Assembly: GCF_001403795.1 (NCBI RefSeq)
Contig: NZ_CXSU01000012.1
Location: 608,216 to 672,215, forward strand
Length of the DNA stretch: 64,000 bases
Source: Jannaschia donghaensis
GTDB lineage: Bacteria; Pseudomonadota; Alphaproteobacteria; Rhodobacterales; Rhodobacteraceae
Direction: 5' to 3'
This document shows positions 39,761 through 48,392 of the stretch, in pieces (the first letter of the stretch is position 1; every line of letters starts with the position of its first letter). The notes below the pieces were generated by a model. That model ran no database searches, was not told the DNA's origin, and saw nothing but the letters and a program-made list of their open reading frames with translations. The translations under genes were made by a program, and so were the position numbers.

Positions 39761-41236
39761 TCACGCGGCGGTGTGGCCCAGGGCCCGACCCTCCTCGGCG
39801 ATGCGGCGGATGCCTTCGGGAATGTCGGTGACAGTGATCGAAGAATAGGCGAGGCGGTAGTGCGTTTCGGGGTCGCGGCCTGTTCCGAAAAAGGCCCCGG
39901 CGGGTTCGATCAGAACCTGACGCGCCCGCAAGCGATCGGCCAGCGTCGCGGCCTGCACACCGTCCGGTGCCTGCATCCAGAACGAGGAGCCGCCGAACCC
40001 ACTGGCACCCGCAAGGGTCAACCCATTGGTCTGAATGGCGATTTCGGTCACGGCGCGACGTTCGCGGTAGGCGCGCGCCATCTTGTGAACCTGCGCGTCG
40101 TAATGGCCCTGCGCCAGGAAATAGGCCGTCGCCCGCTGAATGTGACCAGGAATGTGGCGCAGCGTCAGGGACCGCAGGGCGCGCAATTCCCGGATCAGCG
40201 GCTCGGGTGCGACGACATAGCCCAGCCGCAGCCCCGGAAACAGCGACTTGGCGAAGCTGCCGAGATAGGCGACACGGCCCGCGCGATCGAGGGATTTCAG
40301 CGCAGGCGAGGGGGCGTTGGTGAAGGCCAGTTCGAATTCGTAATCGTCTTCCACGATCAGGAAATCATGCGCCTCCGCCCGCTCCAACAGGGCGCGACGA
40401 CGGGCCACGGGCATGGTCGCGGACGTGGGGCAATGGTGCGACGGGGTGACGAAGACGACGTCGGCATCGGGCGGCACGTCTTCGGGGGGCAGGCCCTGGC
40501 CGTCGACCGCGACGTCGAGCGTGTTGCACCGCGATTGTTCCAGGATCTCTCGCAGCGCCGGATAGCAGGGAAATTCCATCACGGCGGTGCGTCGCTGCGT
40601 CAGCAAAACCTGCGCCAGCATCCACAGCGCATTCTGCGCACCCATGGTCACCAGCACTTCGGACGGGTCGGCGACGATGCCGCGGCGTGGCAGGATGTGG
40701 CGGATGATCTGATCCACCAACTGCGGGTCGTCGCGGCCGTAGCTGTCTTCGGTCAGGGCCGCGAAATCGCGGGTGCCCAACGCCTGCAGCGCGCATTTTC
40801 GCCAGTTCTGGTGATCGAACAGCCGGGCGTCGGTCTGACCGTAGATGAACGGATAGCGGTAGCCGCGCCAATCTTCGGGGCGGTTGAGGATCTTGGGTTC
40901 GGGCATCCGCTGCCCGATGGCGCGGGTCCAGTCGACGGTCGACGCGGTGCGGACGGGAATGGGAAAGCTGGGCGGGCGCGGCGCGCTGTCGGAGACGAAA
41001 TAGCCCGAGCGGCCGCGCGACGACAGATAGTCGTTGGCGACGAGATCGGTATAGGCCAGCGTTACCGTGATCCGGCTGATGCCCAGGTGACGGGCCAGCC
41101 CGCGCGACGACGGCAACCGTTCACCCGGCCGGAACCGTCCGGCGAGTATGGCGTCCGTCACGCGTTCCTGCAGCTGCCGCTGGAGGGTGCCGCGGTAGGA
41201 CGGGTCGAGGAAGAATTGTTCGACGGCGATGGCCAT
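39761..41236 (-). CDS. tauR: MocR/GntR-type taurine regulator TauR
   Basis: TauR has an N-terminal GntR winged helix (RLPSSRGLARHLGISRITVT) fused to a fold-type I aminotransferase-like domain that binds PLP but usually lacks enzyme activity. In the 491-residue product the second domain includes VLVTMGAQNALWMLAQVLL, VFVTPSHHCPT and the PLP-lysine-type segment LGSFAKSLFPGLRLGY. In Rhodobacter capsulatus TauR activates taurine genes. Here it lies just upstream of xsc on the same strand with 149 bp between, and CTGGAC repeats start three bases before its own ATG. Confidence 0.88.
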   Translation of the reverse strand: MAIAVEQFFLDPSYRGTLQRQLQERVTDAILAGRFRPGERLPSSRGLARHLGISRITVTLAYTDLVANDYLSSRGRSGYFVSDSAPRPPSFPIPVRTASTVDWTRAIGQRMPEPKILNRPEDWRGYRYPFIYGQTDARLFDHQNWRKCALQALGTRDFAALTEDSYGRDDPQLVDQIIRHILPRRGIVADPSEVLVTMGAQNALWMLAQVLLTQRRTAVMEFPCYPALREILEQSRCNTLDVAVDGQGLPPEDVPPDADVVFVTPSHHCPTSATMPVARRRALLERAEAHDFLIVEDDYEFELAFTNAPSPALKSLDRAGRVAYLGSFAKSLFPGLRLGYVVAPEPLIRELRALRSLTLRHIPGHIQRATAYFLAQGHYDAQVHKMARAYRERRAVTEIAIQTNGLTLAGASGFGGSSFWMQAPDGVQAATLADRLRARQVLIEPAGAFFGTGRDPETHYRLAYSSITVTDIPEGIRRIAEEGRALGHTAA

Positions 41237-41238
41237 GT

Positions 41239-41270
41239 CTGGACCTATAGCGAGCGTCGCCTGGACTTAG
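41239..41270. promoter_or_regulatory. TauR-type direct repeats between tauR and the divergent oxidoreductase
   Basis: CTGGACCTAT at 41239-41248 and CTGGACTTAG at 41261-41270 are two close copies of CTGGACYTAA, 22 bp apart (two helical turns). The first is only three bases from the tauR start codon, so the pair could block or control tauR itself; the oxidoreductase gene starts 89 bp to the right. Confidence 0.65.
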
Positions 41271-41358
41271 AAGAGCGGGTGTTTGCCACGGCACCTTTGA
41301 CGCGGGGCGGCTGGGGTGATCTTTGGACATCTTTCCCACACCGCAGCCGGAGGACCCC

Positions 41359-42390
41359 ATGGGCCAATCGAATGACGTCAACCGCCGCATCGTCCTGGCC
41401 GAACGGCCCAAGGGTGCGCCGAATGCCGACACCCTGCGTCAGGAGACTGCCCCGGTGCCCGAGGCGGGTGCGGGCGAAATTTTGCTGCGCACGGTCTGGC
41501 TGTCGCTGGACCCTTATATGCGCGGCCGGATGAGCGATGCGAAATCCTACGCCGAGCCGGTCGTGATCGACGGCGTGATGACCGGGCAGGTGGTGGCCCA
41601 GGTCGTGACGTCGGACGTGGACGGCTTCGCGCCGGGCGACCACGTGCTCGCCGGCAGCGGCTGGCAGGATTGGGCGGTGTCGGACGGCACGCAGGTCGTA
41701 AACCTTGGCAAGGATCCGGCGCATCCGTCGTGGCATCTGGGCATCCTTGGCATGCCGGGGTTCACGGCGCACGCGGGGCTTTTGAACATCGGGGAGCCGA
41801 AGGCGGGCGAGACGGTGGTGGTGGCCGCCGCAACGGGCCCGGTGGGCGCGACTGTCGGGCAGATCGCCAGGATCAAGGGCTGCCGCGCCGTCGGCGTCGC
41901 GGGCGGGCCCGAGAAATGCGCGCATGCCGTCGACGTCCTGGGGTTCGACGCCTGCATTGACCACAAGGCCGAGGATTTCGAGGCCCAGCTCAAGGATGCC
42001 TGCCCGGATGGCATCGACGTCTATTTCGAGAACGTGGGCGGGCGCGTGCTCTTCGGTGTGTTGCCGCTCCTGAATCCGTTCGCGCGGGTTCCCGTTTGTG
42101 GGATGGTGGCGTGGTACAACCTGACGGGTCTGCCCGAGGGGCCGGACCGCAGCCCGCAGATCCTGAGCACGGTACTGCGCCAGAAGGTGAAGATGCAGGG
42201 GTTCATCATCTTCGACACGTTCGGGGCCACCGAGCACGCGGCCTTCGTGAAGGACATGACCGGATGGCTGGAGGACGGATCCGTCCACTACCGCGAACAG
42301 GTGGTCGAGGGGCTGGAAGCGGCGCCCGAGGCGTTCGGGGATCTGCTGGAGGGGCGGAACTTCGGCAAGATGGTGGTGAAGGTTGGGTGA
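41359..42390 (+). CDS. MDR-family NADP-dependent oxidoreductase (CurA/YncB-like)
   Basis: The 343-residue zinc-free medium-chain reductase has WLSLDPYMRGRMSD near the N-terminus, GMPGFTAHAGLLNIG, the NADP loop AAATGPVGATVGQIARIKG, GGPEKCAHA and a C-terminal FGKMVVKVG ending. Relatives reduce double bonds of enones and aldehydes, such as prostaglandin reductases and curcumin reductase. The ATG at 41359 has GGAGGA upstream; an in-frame upstream start exists at 41323. It diverges from tauR across CTGGAC repeats, so TauR may influence it. The physiological substrate is unknown. Confidence 0.88.
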   Translation: MGQSNDVNRRIVLAERPKGAPNADTLRQETAPVPEAGAGEILLRTVWLSLDPYMRGRMSDAKSYAEPVVIDGVMTGQVVAQVVTSDVDGFAPGDHVLAGSGWQDWAVSDGTQVVNLGKDPAHPSWHLGILGMPGFTAHAGLLNIGEPKAGETVVVAAATGPVGATVGQIARIKGCRAVGVAGGPEKCAHAVDVLGFDACIDHKAEDFEAQLKDACPDGIDVYFENVGGRVLFGVLPLLNPFARVPVCGMVAWYNLTGLPEGPDRSPQILSTVLRQKVKMQGFIIFDTFGATEHAAFVKDMTGWLEDGSVHYREQVVEGLEAAPEAFGDLLEGRNFGKMVVKVG

Positions 42391-42587
42391 GGGGCCGAAT
42401 GTCTGGTTCGAGCCCAAAGTGACCGATGCTGCGAGGTTCATTAACGACTGCTTTTATTTTGCAGCGACACAAGACCCCTTCCGACATCACCTGGACCCTC
42501 GTCCGGGATCGTTTCAAAGGCCTTGCGCTCTCTGTCCGCATCACCACCCTTTACTCTAGAGGGTGCGAGGATCGATGTGGAGCTTTC

Positions 42588-43574
42588 ATGAAGAAATTGG
42601 GACGAAGCCTGCGGGCCAAGGGCGGGATGCTCGCGGCGACAGTGGTGGCGATCGCAACGGGTGCGACCGCGCAGACCTATACTCTTTCGGACGGGGAAGT
42701 TGTTGCTCGGCTGGAGACGTTTCGCGAATGCGACGTCTGCCCCGAGATGATTGCCCTGCCTCAGGAACCATTCACCATGGGCGCGGAGCCGTGGGAGTCC
42801 GTCCTCGTTTCCGGGCGGCGTATGCCGTCGGGGGAACGGCGGGGCAACGACTTCGAGGGCCCTGTCCACCGCGTCGAAATGGATCTTCCCCTTGCCATGG
42901 GTCGGAACGAAGTCACCTACGACGAATGGATGGCCTGCGTGGAGGCGGATGGCTGCGATCATATCCCGCCAACTGAGATCGGCTACGCTGGAAGTCCGGT
43001 AGACGTTTCCGGGCGGCATCCGGTCCTGAACATCTCCTATTTCGATATCCTTCAGTACGCCGAATGGCTCAACGCGCGCGTCGGCGCGCAGGTCTATCGG
43101 CTACCCACCGAAGCCGAATGGGAATTTGCCGCCCGAGCCGGTACAACGACCCCCTTTGCCCAGGGCGACCGCTTGACGCCTGCGCAGGCGGCTTACTCGG
43201 AGGCGGCCACGGCCCGGTCCGAGGACCGCCCCGAGCCGCCCCGGCCTGCACCGGGCCCTCGTGAGCGCCCGGTGCCAGTCGATGCGCTCGACGCGGCAAA
43301 TGGCTGGGGCTTGCGGCACATGTCCGGCAACGCCACTGAACAGACCATGTCCTGCTATTCGGATCGCCATCTGGGGCTGCAGACGGCGTCGGCCTATCTC
43401 GCCGACGCGCGTGCCGCACAGTCTTGCCGCCGAGTGATCAAGGGGAGTGCATTTCTGGCCAACATGTATCTTACCCGTCCTGGCGCGCGGGGGTCTATTC
43501 CTGAAGAAAACCGGTCAGAACTCCGGGGATTCAGGCTTGTCCGGGAAATGGAAGAAGGGAACGATGATGAGTAG
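42588..43574 (+). CDS. secreted SUMF1/FGE-fold protein lacking the catalytic cysteines
   Basis: The 328-residue product opens with a basic stretch and hydrophobic helix ending in ATAQ (about residue 29), a likely Sec signal. The mature part follows the SUMF1 pattern: MIALPQEPFTMGAEPW, NEVTYDEWMACVEADGCD, HPVLNISYFDILQYAEWLN, YRLPTEAEWEFAARAG, HMSGNATEQTMSC, and a closing RGFRLVREM. Formylglycine-generating enzymes need two cysteines in the region before GFR; here that region (KGSAFLANMYLTRPGARGS) has none. A Pro-rich insert (PEPPRPAPGPRERPVPV) interrupts the domain. A binding or scaffold role is likely; the partner is unknown. The 197-bp gap upstream holds no clear gene. Confidence 0.8.
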   Translation: MKKLGRSLRAKGGMLAATVVAIATGATAQTYTLSDGEVVARLETFRECDVCPEMIALPQEPFTMGAEPWESVLVSGRRMPSGERRGNDFEGPVHRVEMDLPLAMGRNEVTYDEWMACVEADGCDHIPPTEIGYAGSPVDVSGRHPVLNISYFDILQYAEWLNARVGAQVYRLPTEAEWEFAARAGTTTPFAQGDRLTPAQAAYSEAATARSEDRPEPPRPAPGPRERPVPVDALDAANGWGLRHMSGNATEQTMSCYSDRHLGLQTASAYLADARAAQSCRRVIKGSAFLANMYLTRPGARGSIPEENRSELRGFRLVREMEEGNDDE

Positions 43575-43776
43575 TTTTGTGGATCTCGGCGACGGCGCGC
43601 GAACGCACGCGCTGCTCCCGGTCGTTACTGCGTAGCTGAAACGGACGCTTCTTCCGATGCCGGCGATCCAGTGGCCGTAACGGTTCGCGCGGTTTAGCAA
43701 TTCTGAAAAGCGGACCTTCGACAAGTGTCGGTCAGCGGCTGCTTCGGAGTCCGCTCAGCGGACATTACCCCGGCCA
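43575..43776. other. non-coding stretch before aminotransferase remnant
   Basis: No gene with good start context or family pattern was found on either strand. A small palindrome GTCCGCTCAGCGGAC is present near 43751-43765. The stretch probably belongs to the same recombination-scarred interval as the hairpin and gene remnant to its right. Confidence 0.4.
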
Positions 43777-43802
43777 TGCCTCACCCCAGCGAGGGTGAGG
43801 CA
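43777..43802. repeat. perfect 10-bp inverted repeat (terminator-like hairpin)
   Basis: TGCCTCACCC (43777-43786) and GGGTGAGGCA (43793-43802) enclose a six-base loop. There is no T run. It lies eight bases past the stop of the aminotransferase remnant on the minus strand, where the 3'-end hairpin of the lost gene would have been. Confidence 0.6.
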
Positions 43803-43810
43803 CCTGTTCC

Positions 43811-43945
43811 TTAACCGAACACCCGCCCCAGTGCCCCATCCACCGAGGCCACGATCTGGTCAAGGTCGTTCTTTGTCGCAATCAGCGCGGGCGAGAAGCA
43901 TAGGGTCTTGTCGCATCCGGGCAGATGCCGTGTCGTAAACACCTT
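43811..43945 (-). pseudogene. C-terminal remnant of a class III aminotransferase
   Basis: Read on the minus strand, about 44 residues from KVFTTRHLPGCDKTLCFSPA through LIATKNDLDQIVASVDGALG to VFG-stop have the typical C-terminus of a class III PLP aminotransferase (TLCFSPPLI-type strand, then a helix with DxIV). Upstream of this the frame has no family likeness, so the body of the gene is missing. The break falls near 43945-43955, just before the leader of the MmgE/PrpD gene. Confidence 0.75.
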
Positions 43946-44030
43946 CGACAGACCAGATAGCGAATGCCAATATCGAGCCAGGCTTGAATGACGTGCCGAC
44001 CGGTTTCCATGCGAGAAAGGGCCAAGGCAG

Positions 44031-45368
44031 ATGCCGCGCCACTTCATCGATTTTCTGCATTCCACCGACATCGCTGGCATTCCGGACGACGTTCTTGAAA
44101 CGGGACGAAAGTGGCTTCTCGATCTGATCGGCGTGGCTGTCGCAGGAAGCCAGACAAGGCTGTCGAGGATCATAAAGGATCATTCATACGAACATTTCGC
44201 CCCGGGCCACCGAAAGGCAAGGATGCTTTTCGACGGTCGCGCCACCAGTCCGGTGGGCGCAGCACTTGCCGGGGGGATGACGATCGACGCGATGGATGGC
44301 CACGATGGACATAAGCTCACCAAAGGCCACGTCGGATGCGGCGTACTTCCGGCACTCCATGCGTTCGCCCAAGCCGAAGCCATGGACGACGATCGGGCGT
44401 TCCTCGCGTCGCTGGTCGTCGGCTACGAAATCGGCACGCGCACCGGCATCGCGTTGCACCGCACGGCCAGCGACTATCATACCTCCGGGGCCTGGGTCGC
44501 GGTCGCGGCAGCGGCCCTTGGGGCGCGTACACTGGGACTCGGGGTGGCGCAAACGCGGGAGGCGCTCGGCATTGCGGAATACCACGGGCCGCGCAGCCAG
44601 ATGATGCGCGCCATAGACCACCCCACCATGGTCAAGGACGGATCGGGATGGGGCGCGATGGCGGGTGTCTCGGCCGCCTACCTCGCGCAGGATGGCTTTA
44701 CAGGTGCCCCCGCGCTCACCGTCGAGGGTGCCGACGTCGCAGACCTTTGGGGTGACCTGGGGCGGCTCTGGCGGATCGAGGAGCAGTATTTCAAGCATTT
44801 TCCCGTCTGCCGGTGGGCCCAGCCGGCGATCCAGGGGATCCTGGATCTGCGGATCAGCCACGGCCTGACGTCCGAGGATGTGGAGCGCATAGAGATCGTG
44901 ACCTTCCACGAGGCCGTGCGCCTTGCGACACGAGCGCCGCGCACGACCGAGGAGGCGCAGTATTCCACGTGTTACCCGAGTGCCGTCGCCATGGTGCACG
45001 GCCGCGTCGGCCCAGGCGATATCATGATAGAGGGTCGGACGGCCCCGGAGGTCCGGCGTCTTTCCGACGGAATGATCGTGCGCGAAAGCGACACCTTCAA
45101 TGCGGCCTTTCCCGCCCGCCGCTTCGCCGAAGTCACGCTGATCCTGCGGAGCGGGCAACGGCTGGTCTCGGGCCGGATGGAGGCGAAGGGCGATCCCGAG
45201 GATCCGGCATCGATTGCGGACGTGCGGGCCAAGTTCCAAGCCAATGCGGAGCCGGTGCTGGGACCAAAGCGGGCGATGGCGATCGAGCGGGCCATCGACG
45301 GGCTGGGTCGTGGGGATGGACTAGCAACGTTCCAGGACCTGATCTGTGCCCCCTGCGGTCGCAGTTAG
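44031..45368 (+). CDS. MmgE/PrpD-family protein
   Basis: The 445-residue product has the MmgE/PrpD two-domain layout: helical domain with LLDLIGVAVAGSQTR, AGGMTIDAMDGHDGH, GHVGCGVLPALHAFAQ and AFLASLVVGYEIGTRTGIALH, then EEQYFKHFPVCRWAQPAIQG and the C-terminal alpha/beta lid. Known relatives include 2-methylcitrate dehydratase, cis-aconitate decarboxylase and iminodisuccinate epimerase, so the reaction is open. It begins next to an aminotransferase scar and precedes the ABC binding-protein gene by 178 bp. A role in breakdown of an amine-derived acid is only inferred from position. Confidence 0.85.
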   Translation: MPRHFIDFLHSTDIAGIPDDVLETGRKWLLDLIGVAVAGSQTRLSRIIKDHSYEHFAPGHRKARMLFDGRATSPVGAALAGGMTIDAMDGHDGHKLTKGHVGCGVLPALHAFAQAEAMDDDRAFLASLVVGYEIGTRTGIALHRTASDYHTSGAWVAVAAAALGARTLGLGVAQTREALGIAEYHGPRSQMMRAIDHPTMVKDGSGWGAMAGVSAAYLAQDGFTGAPALTVEGADVADLWGDLGRLWRIEEQYFKHFPVCRWAQPAIQGILDLRISHGLTSEDVERIEIVTFHEAVRLATRAPRTTEEAQYSTCYPSAVAMVHGRVGPGDIMIEGRTAPEVRRLSDGMIVRESDTFNAAFPARRFAEVTLILRSGQRLVSGRMEAKGDPEDPASIADVRAKFQANAEPVLGPKRAMAIERAIDGLGRGDGLATFQDLICAPCGRS

Positions 45369-45546
45369 GTCGGGATCATCGCGAAGCGCCTCTCCGGGCA
45401 AATGGCGAAATCTAACGTCTTTTGGTCGATATCCGTACAAGCGGTGCGTCCGATGCCGCTAGCCTAATTAAGGATGCCGCGCCGCGCCCCGCACCGGCCT
45501 CCCAACCATATACAACCAACAGGATCGCTTGATCCGGGAGAGAATG

Positions 45547-46431
45547 ATGAACACCAAACTGAACCTGGCCGCAGCGCTTCTGGCGTCCACTTTGGTCGCC
45601 GCGCCGGTCGTAGCCCAAGAGATCGTCGTTGGTGGCAAGAATTTCACCGAACAGCTTCTGCTGGCCGAAATGACCGCGCAACTGCTGGAAGCGAACGGCT
45701 TCGAGGCCGAAAAGAGCGACGGGCTGGGGTCCACGGTCCTGCGTCAGGCGCAGGAGAACGGGCAGGTCGACGTCTATTGGGAATATACCGGTACGTCGCT
45801 CATCACCTACAACGAGGTGACCGAGAAGCTGGACCGGGATGCCACGATCGCCCGCGTGACCGAGCTCGATGCCGAGAAGGGCCTGACCTGGCTGGCGTGT
45901 TCGAGCGCAAACAACACCTACGCCTTCGCCGTGCAGGGGGAGGACGAGGCGACCGACGGCATCGTCACGCTGTCCGACATGGCCGCTTCGTTCAACGATG
46001 GCAATCCGCTCGACGTTGCCGTGAACGCCGAGTTCCCCCGCCGGCCCGATGGCCTGCCGGGCGTCGAGGAGACGTACGAATTCGAAGTCGGCCGCGCCAA
46101 CCTGAAATCGATGGATTCGGGCCTGACTTACCAGGCGCTCAACGAGGATCAGGTCGATGTCGCGCTCGTCTTTGCCACCGACGGGCGCATCGCCGGCTTT
46201 GGTTTCCGCGTGCTGGAGGACGACAAGGGCTTCTTCCCGGCCTATTCGATCTGCCCAGTCGTACGCACCGAGACGCTGGAGGCGAACCCTGGCCTGCGCG
46301 AGCCGCTAGAGGCGATGTCGGGCCTGCTAACCGACGACACGATGCAGGCGCTCAACGCGCAAGTCGACGTCGAGAAGATGTCGATCGAGGACGTCTCGAC
46401 GGCCTTCCTGACCGAGCAGGGCCTTCTCTGA
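45547..46431 (+). CDS. quaternary-amine ABC transporter substrate-binding protein (OpuC/OsmF type)
   Basis: The 294-residue product has a Sec signal peptide ending at VVAQ (about residue 24) and no lipobox, so it is free in the periplasm. The mature part starts IVVGGKNFTEQLLLAEM and keeps the family segments DVYWEYTGTSLITYNE and MDSGLTYQALNEDQVDVALV, which line the betaine/choline pocket. Start 45547 has GGGAG six bases upstream; 45529 and 45544 are alternatives. A short GGATC-GCTT-GATCC dyad lies in the leader. Its probable permease and ATPase partners are 7 kb away, beyond the sox genes. Confidence 0.9.
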   Translation: MNTKLNLAAALLASTLVAAPVVAQEIVVGGKNFTEQLLLAEMTAQLLEANGFEAEKSDGLGSTVLRQAQENGQVDVYWEYTGTSLITYNEVTEKLDRDATIARVTELDAEKGLTWLACSSANNTYAFAVQGEDEATDGIVTLSDMAASFNDGNPLDVAVNAEFPRRPDGLPGVEETYEFEVGRANLKSMDSGLTYQALNEDQVDVALVFATDGRIAGFGFRVLEDDKGFFPAYSICPVVRTETLEANPGLREPLEAMSGLLTDDTMQALNAQVDVEKMSIEDVSTAFLTEQGLL

Positions 46432-46460
46432 TCGCGGCCTGACCGTTAGGAACAGGCGTT

Positions 46461-46490
46461 GGGCCGTCGCATTCCGCGGCGGCCCGTTTT
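46461..46490 (+). terminator. Rho-independent terminator after the binding-protein gene
   Basis: GGGCCGTCGC (46461-46470) pairs with GCGGCGGCCC (46476-46485) with one wobble and an ATTCC loop, followed by GTTTT. It lies 30 bases past the stop and explains separate, high-level expression of the binding protein. Confidence 0.85.
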
Positions 46491-46511
46491 CGTGGACGTG
46501 GAGTGTGCCGG

Positions 46512-47387
46512 ATGGAGAATGGCAAGGTGAAGGTGGCGGTCGCGCAGGTCGATTCGCATCTGGGGAAGCTGGAGCGCAACGTCGAGGACCACCTTGAGGT
46601 CATCGCCGAAGCGCGATCCGACGGGGTCGATTGCCTGCTCTTTCCCGAGATGAGCCTGACCGGTCACAGCGCCGGGCATCTGGCGCTGGAGATGGCGATC
46701 GCGCGCGATCATGACTTCGTCACCCGGCTGGCGCAGGCGGCGGGGCCGATGTGCACGACCTTCGGCCTGATCGAGGAGGGGCCGGCGGCGCAGTTCTACA
46801 ACGCCGCGATCACGGTGCGCGACGGACGGGTCATCCATCTGCACCGCAAAATCAACCTCGCCACCTATGGCCAGCTCGACGATGGCAAGCATTTCGCGCC
46901 CGGCCGCTATATCGAGACCTTCGATCTGGGCGGAGGCTGGCGCGCAGCGACGCTCATCTGCAACGATCTGTGGAACCCCGCGCTCATCAGCCTGGCCGCG
47001 CTGCACGGCGCGACGCTGTTGCTGGCACCCGTGTCCTCGGCGCGCGAGGCGGTGGGGGCGACGTTCGACAACCCCGGCAGCTGGGATATCGCCTGTCGGT
47101 ATTCGAGCATGGTCTACGGGATGCCGATGCTCTTCGCCAACCGCGTGGGGCAGGAGGGCGAGATGTCGTTCTGGGGCGGCAGCCGGATCGTCGACGCCTT
47201 TGGAACGACGATGGCCTGCGCGGACGAAGCCGTGGGCCTGACGACCGCGACGCTCGATTTCGAGCAGGTCCGTCAGGCCCGCGCACGCCTGCCCACGGTG
47301 CGCGATTCCAACCTCGATCTGCTGGTGCGCGAGACGACGCGGCTGCAGCACGACCTTGGCGTGCCCGAAACCGTGCGCCGACGCTGA
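46512..47387 (+). CDS. nitrilase-superfamily carbon-nitrogen hydrolase
   Basis: The 291-residue product has the nitrilase Glu-Lys-Cys triad: Glu in CLLFPEMSLTG, Lys in HLHRKINLATYG and Cys in ATLICNDLWNP. Family members hydrolyse amides, carbamoyl groups or nitriles; LATYGQLDDGKHFAPG is like the glutaminase domain of NAD synthases, so an amidase role is likelier than a nitrilase. GTG at 46503 could also start it. It converges on a LysR gene with 4 bases between and lies within the betaine gene set, but its substrate is unknown. Confidence 0.8.
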   Translation: MENGKVKVAVAQVDSHLGKLERNVEDHLEVIAEARSDGVDCLLFPEMSLTGHSAGHLALEMAIARDHDFVTRLAQAAGPMCTTFGLIEEGPAAQFYNAAITVRDGRVIHLHRKINLATYGQLDDGKHFAPGRYIETFDLGGGWRAATLICNDLWNPALISLAALHGATLLLAPVSSAREAVGATFDNPGSWDIACRYSSMVYGMPMLFANRVGQEGEMSFWGGSRIVDAFGTTMACADEAVGLTTATLDFEQVRQARARLPTVRDSNLDLLVRETTRLQHDLGVPETVRRR

Positions 47388-47391
47388 GGTT

Positions 47392-48351
47392 TCAACTGGG
47401 CCAGGTGAGGTCGTCCGCGACCCAGGGCATGGCCTCGTCCAGACGGGGCATGACTTCGACGGCGAGGATCGCGCGACAGACGGTGGCGACGCGCGCGGGC
47501 AGATCCCCCATCTCGCCGCGCCGCGCCGCGAGGCGAATGCTGCGGGTGAAGCGCCCGCGCGGCATCGGATCGACGGTCAGACGGGGCAGCTGCGCCCATT
47601 CCTGCGCCAGACACAGCGGCGTCGTCATCGACCAGCCCATTCCGGCGGCAACCGCCGCAAGCTGACCGGTGGCCGTGTCGAACTCAACGCCGAACGGTAT
47701 ATCGAGGTCGAGGCGGCGGAGTTGTCGCTCGATCTGTCGTCCGATGGAGGAGCGCAGGGAATAGCGCACGAAGGGCCGCGTCGCGAGCTGCGCAAGATCG
47801 GGTCGCGCGCCCGTCTTGGCGATGGCCTGCACCAGGACGAAGGGTTCGATCAGGATCGGGTGCAGTTCGACGCCGTCGATATCGTCGAGGTCGGTGCCCG
47901 TAGTCACGATCATGTCGACCGTATGATCGAGCAGCGCCTCGTGCTGATCAGGAGAGATGCCGGACCAGATGCGCCAGTGCTCTGCCGCGTCGGCCATGCG
48001 CGAGACGAGGATGGGGCCAACGGTGTTGGCCACGCTTTCCGCCATGCCTATGGTCAGGCTGGCCCGCCGGATCTCGCCCGTGTCGCGCAGGCGGTGGAAC
48101 GTCTGGGTCGCGTCCGCCAGCAGCATGCGGGCCTGCCGGTGCAGGACCGAGCCGGGTCCGGTCAGCGCGATGGGCCGGATCGCGCGGTCGAAGAGCACGA
48201 TCTCCAACGCCTCCTCCAGGGTGGAGACCGCTTGGCTGACGCTGGACTGCGTCATGCCAAGGTGCCGCGCGGCCGCCGACATGCCACCCGTCTCGACGAC
48301 GGCGACGAAGATGCGCAGCGCGCGAAGATCGAACCCGGGGGGCAATGTCAT
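47392..48351 (-). CDS. LysR-family transcriptional regulator
   Basis: The 319-residue product has the N-terminal winged helix (LRALRIFVAVVETGGMSAAA, RHLGMTQSSVSQAVSTLEEA) and a C-terminal periplasmic-binding-like effector domain. It lies 41 bases after soxG on the same strand, so it may be the last gene of the sox operon or have its own promoter. The likely targets are the sox genes or the nearby hydrolase; the effector is not known. Confidence 0.85.
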   Translation of the reverse strand: MTLPPGFDLRALRIFVAVVETGGMSAAARHLGMTQSSVSQAVSTLEEALEIVLFDRAIRPIALTGPGSVLHRQARMLLADATQTFHRLRDTGEIRRASLTIGMAESVANTVGPILVSRMADAAEHWRIWSGISPDQHEALLDHTVDMIVTTGTDLDDIDGVELHPILIEPFVLVQAIAKTGARPDLAQLATRPFVRYSLRSSIGRQIERQLRRLDLDIPFGVEFDTATGQLAAVAAGMGWSMTTPLCLAQEWAQLPRLTVDPMPRGRFTRSIRLAARRGEMGDLPARVATVCRAILAVEVMPRLDEAMPWVADDLTWPS

Positions 48352-48392
48352 GGCGCGACGCTAGCGGTGCGGATCGGGGAGGGCCAGCGCCC

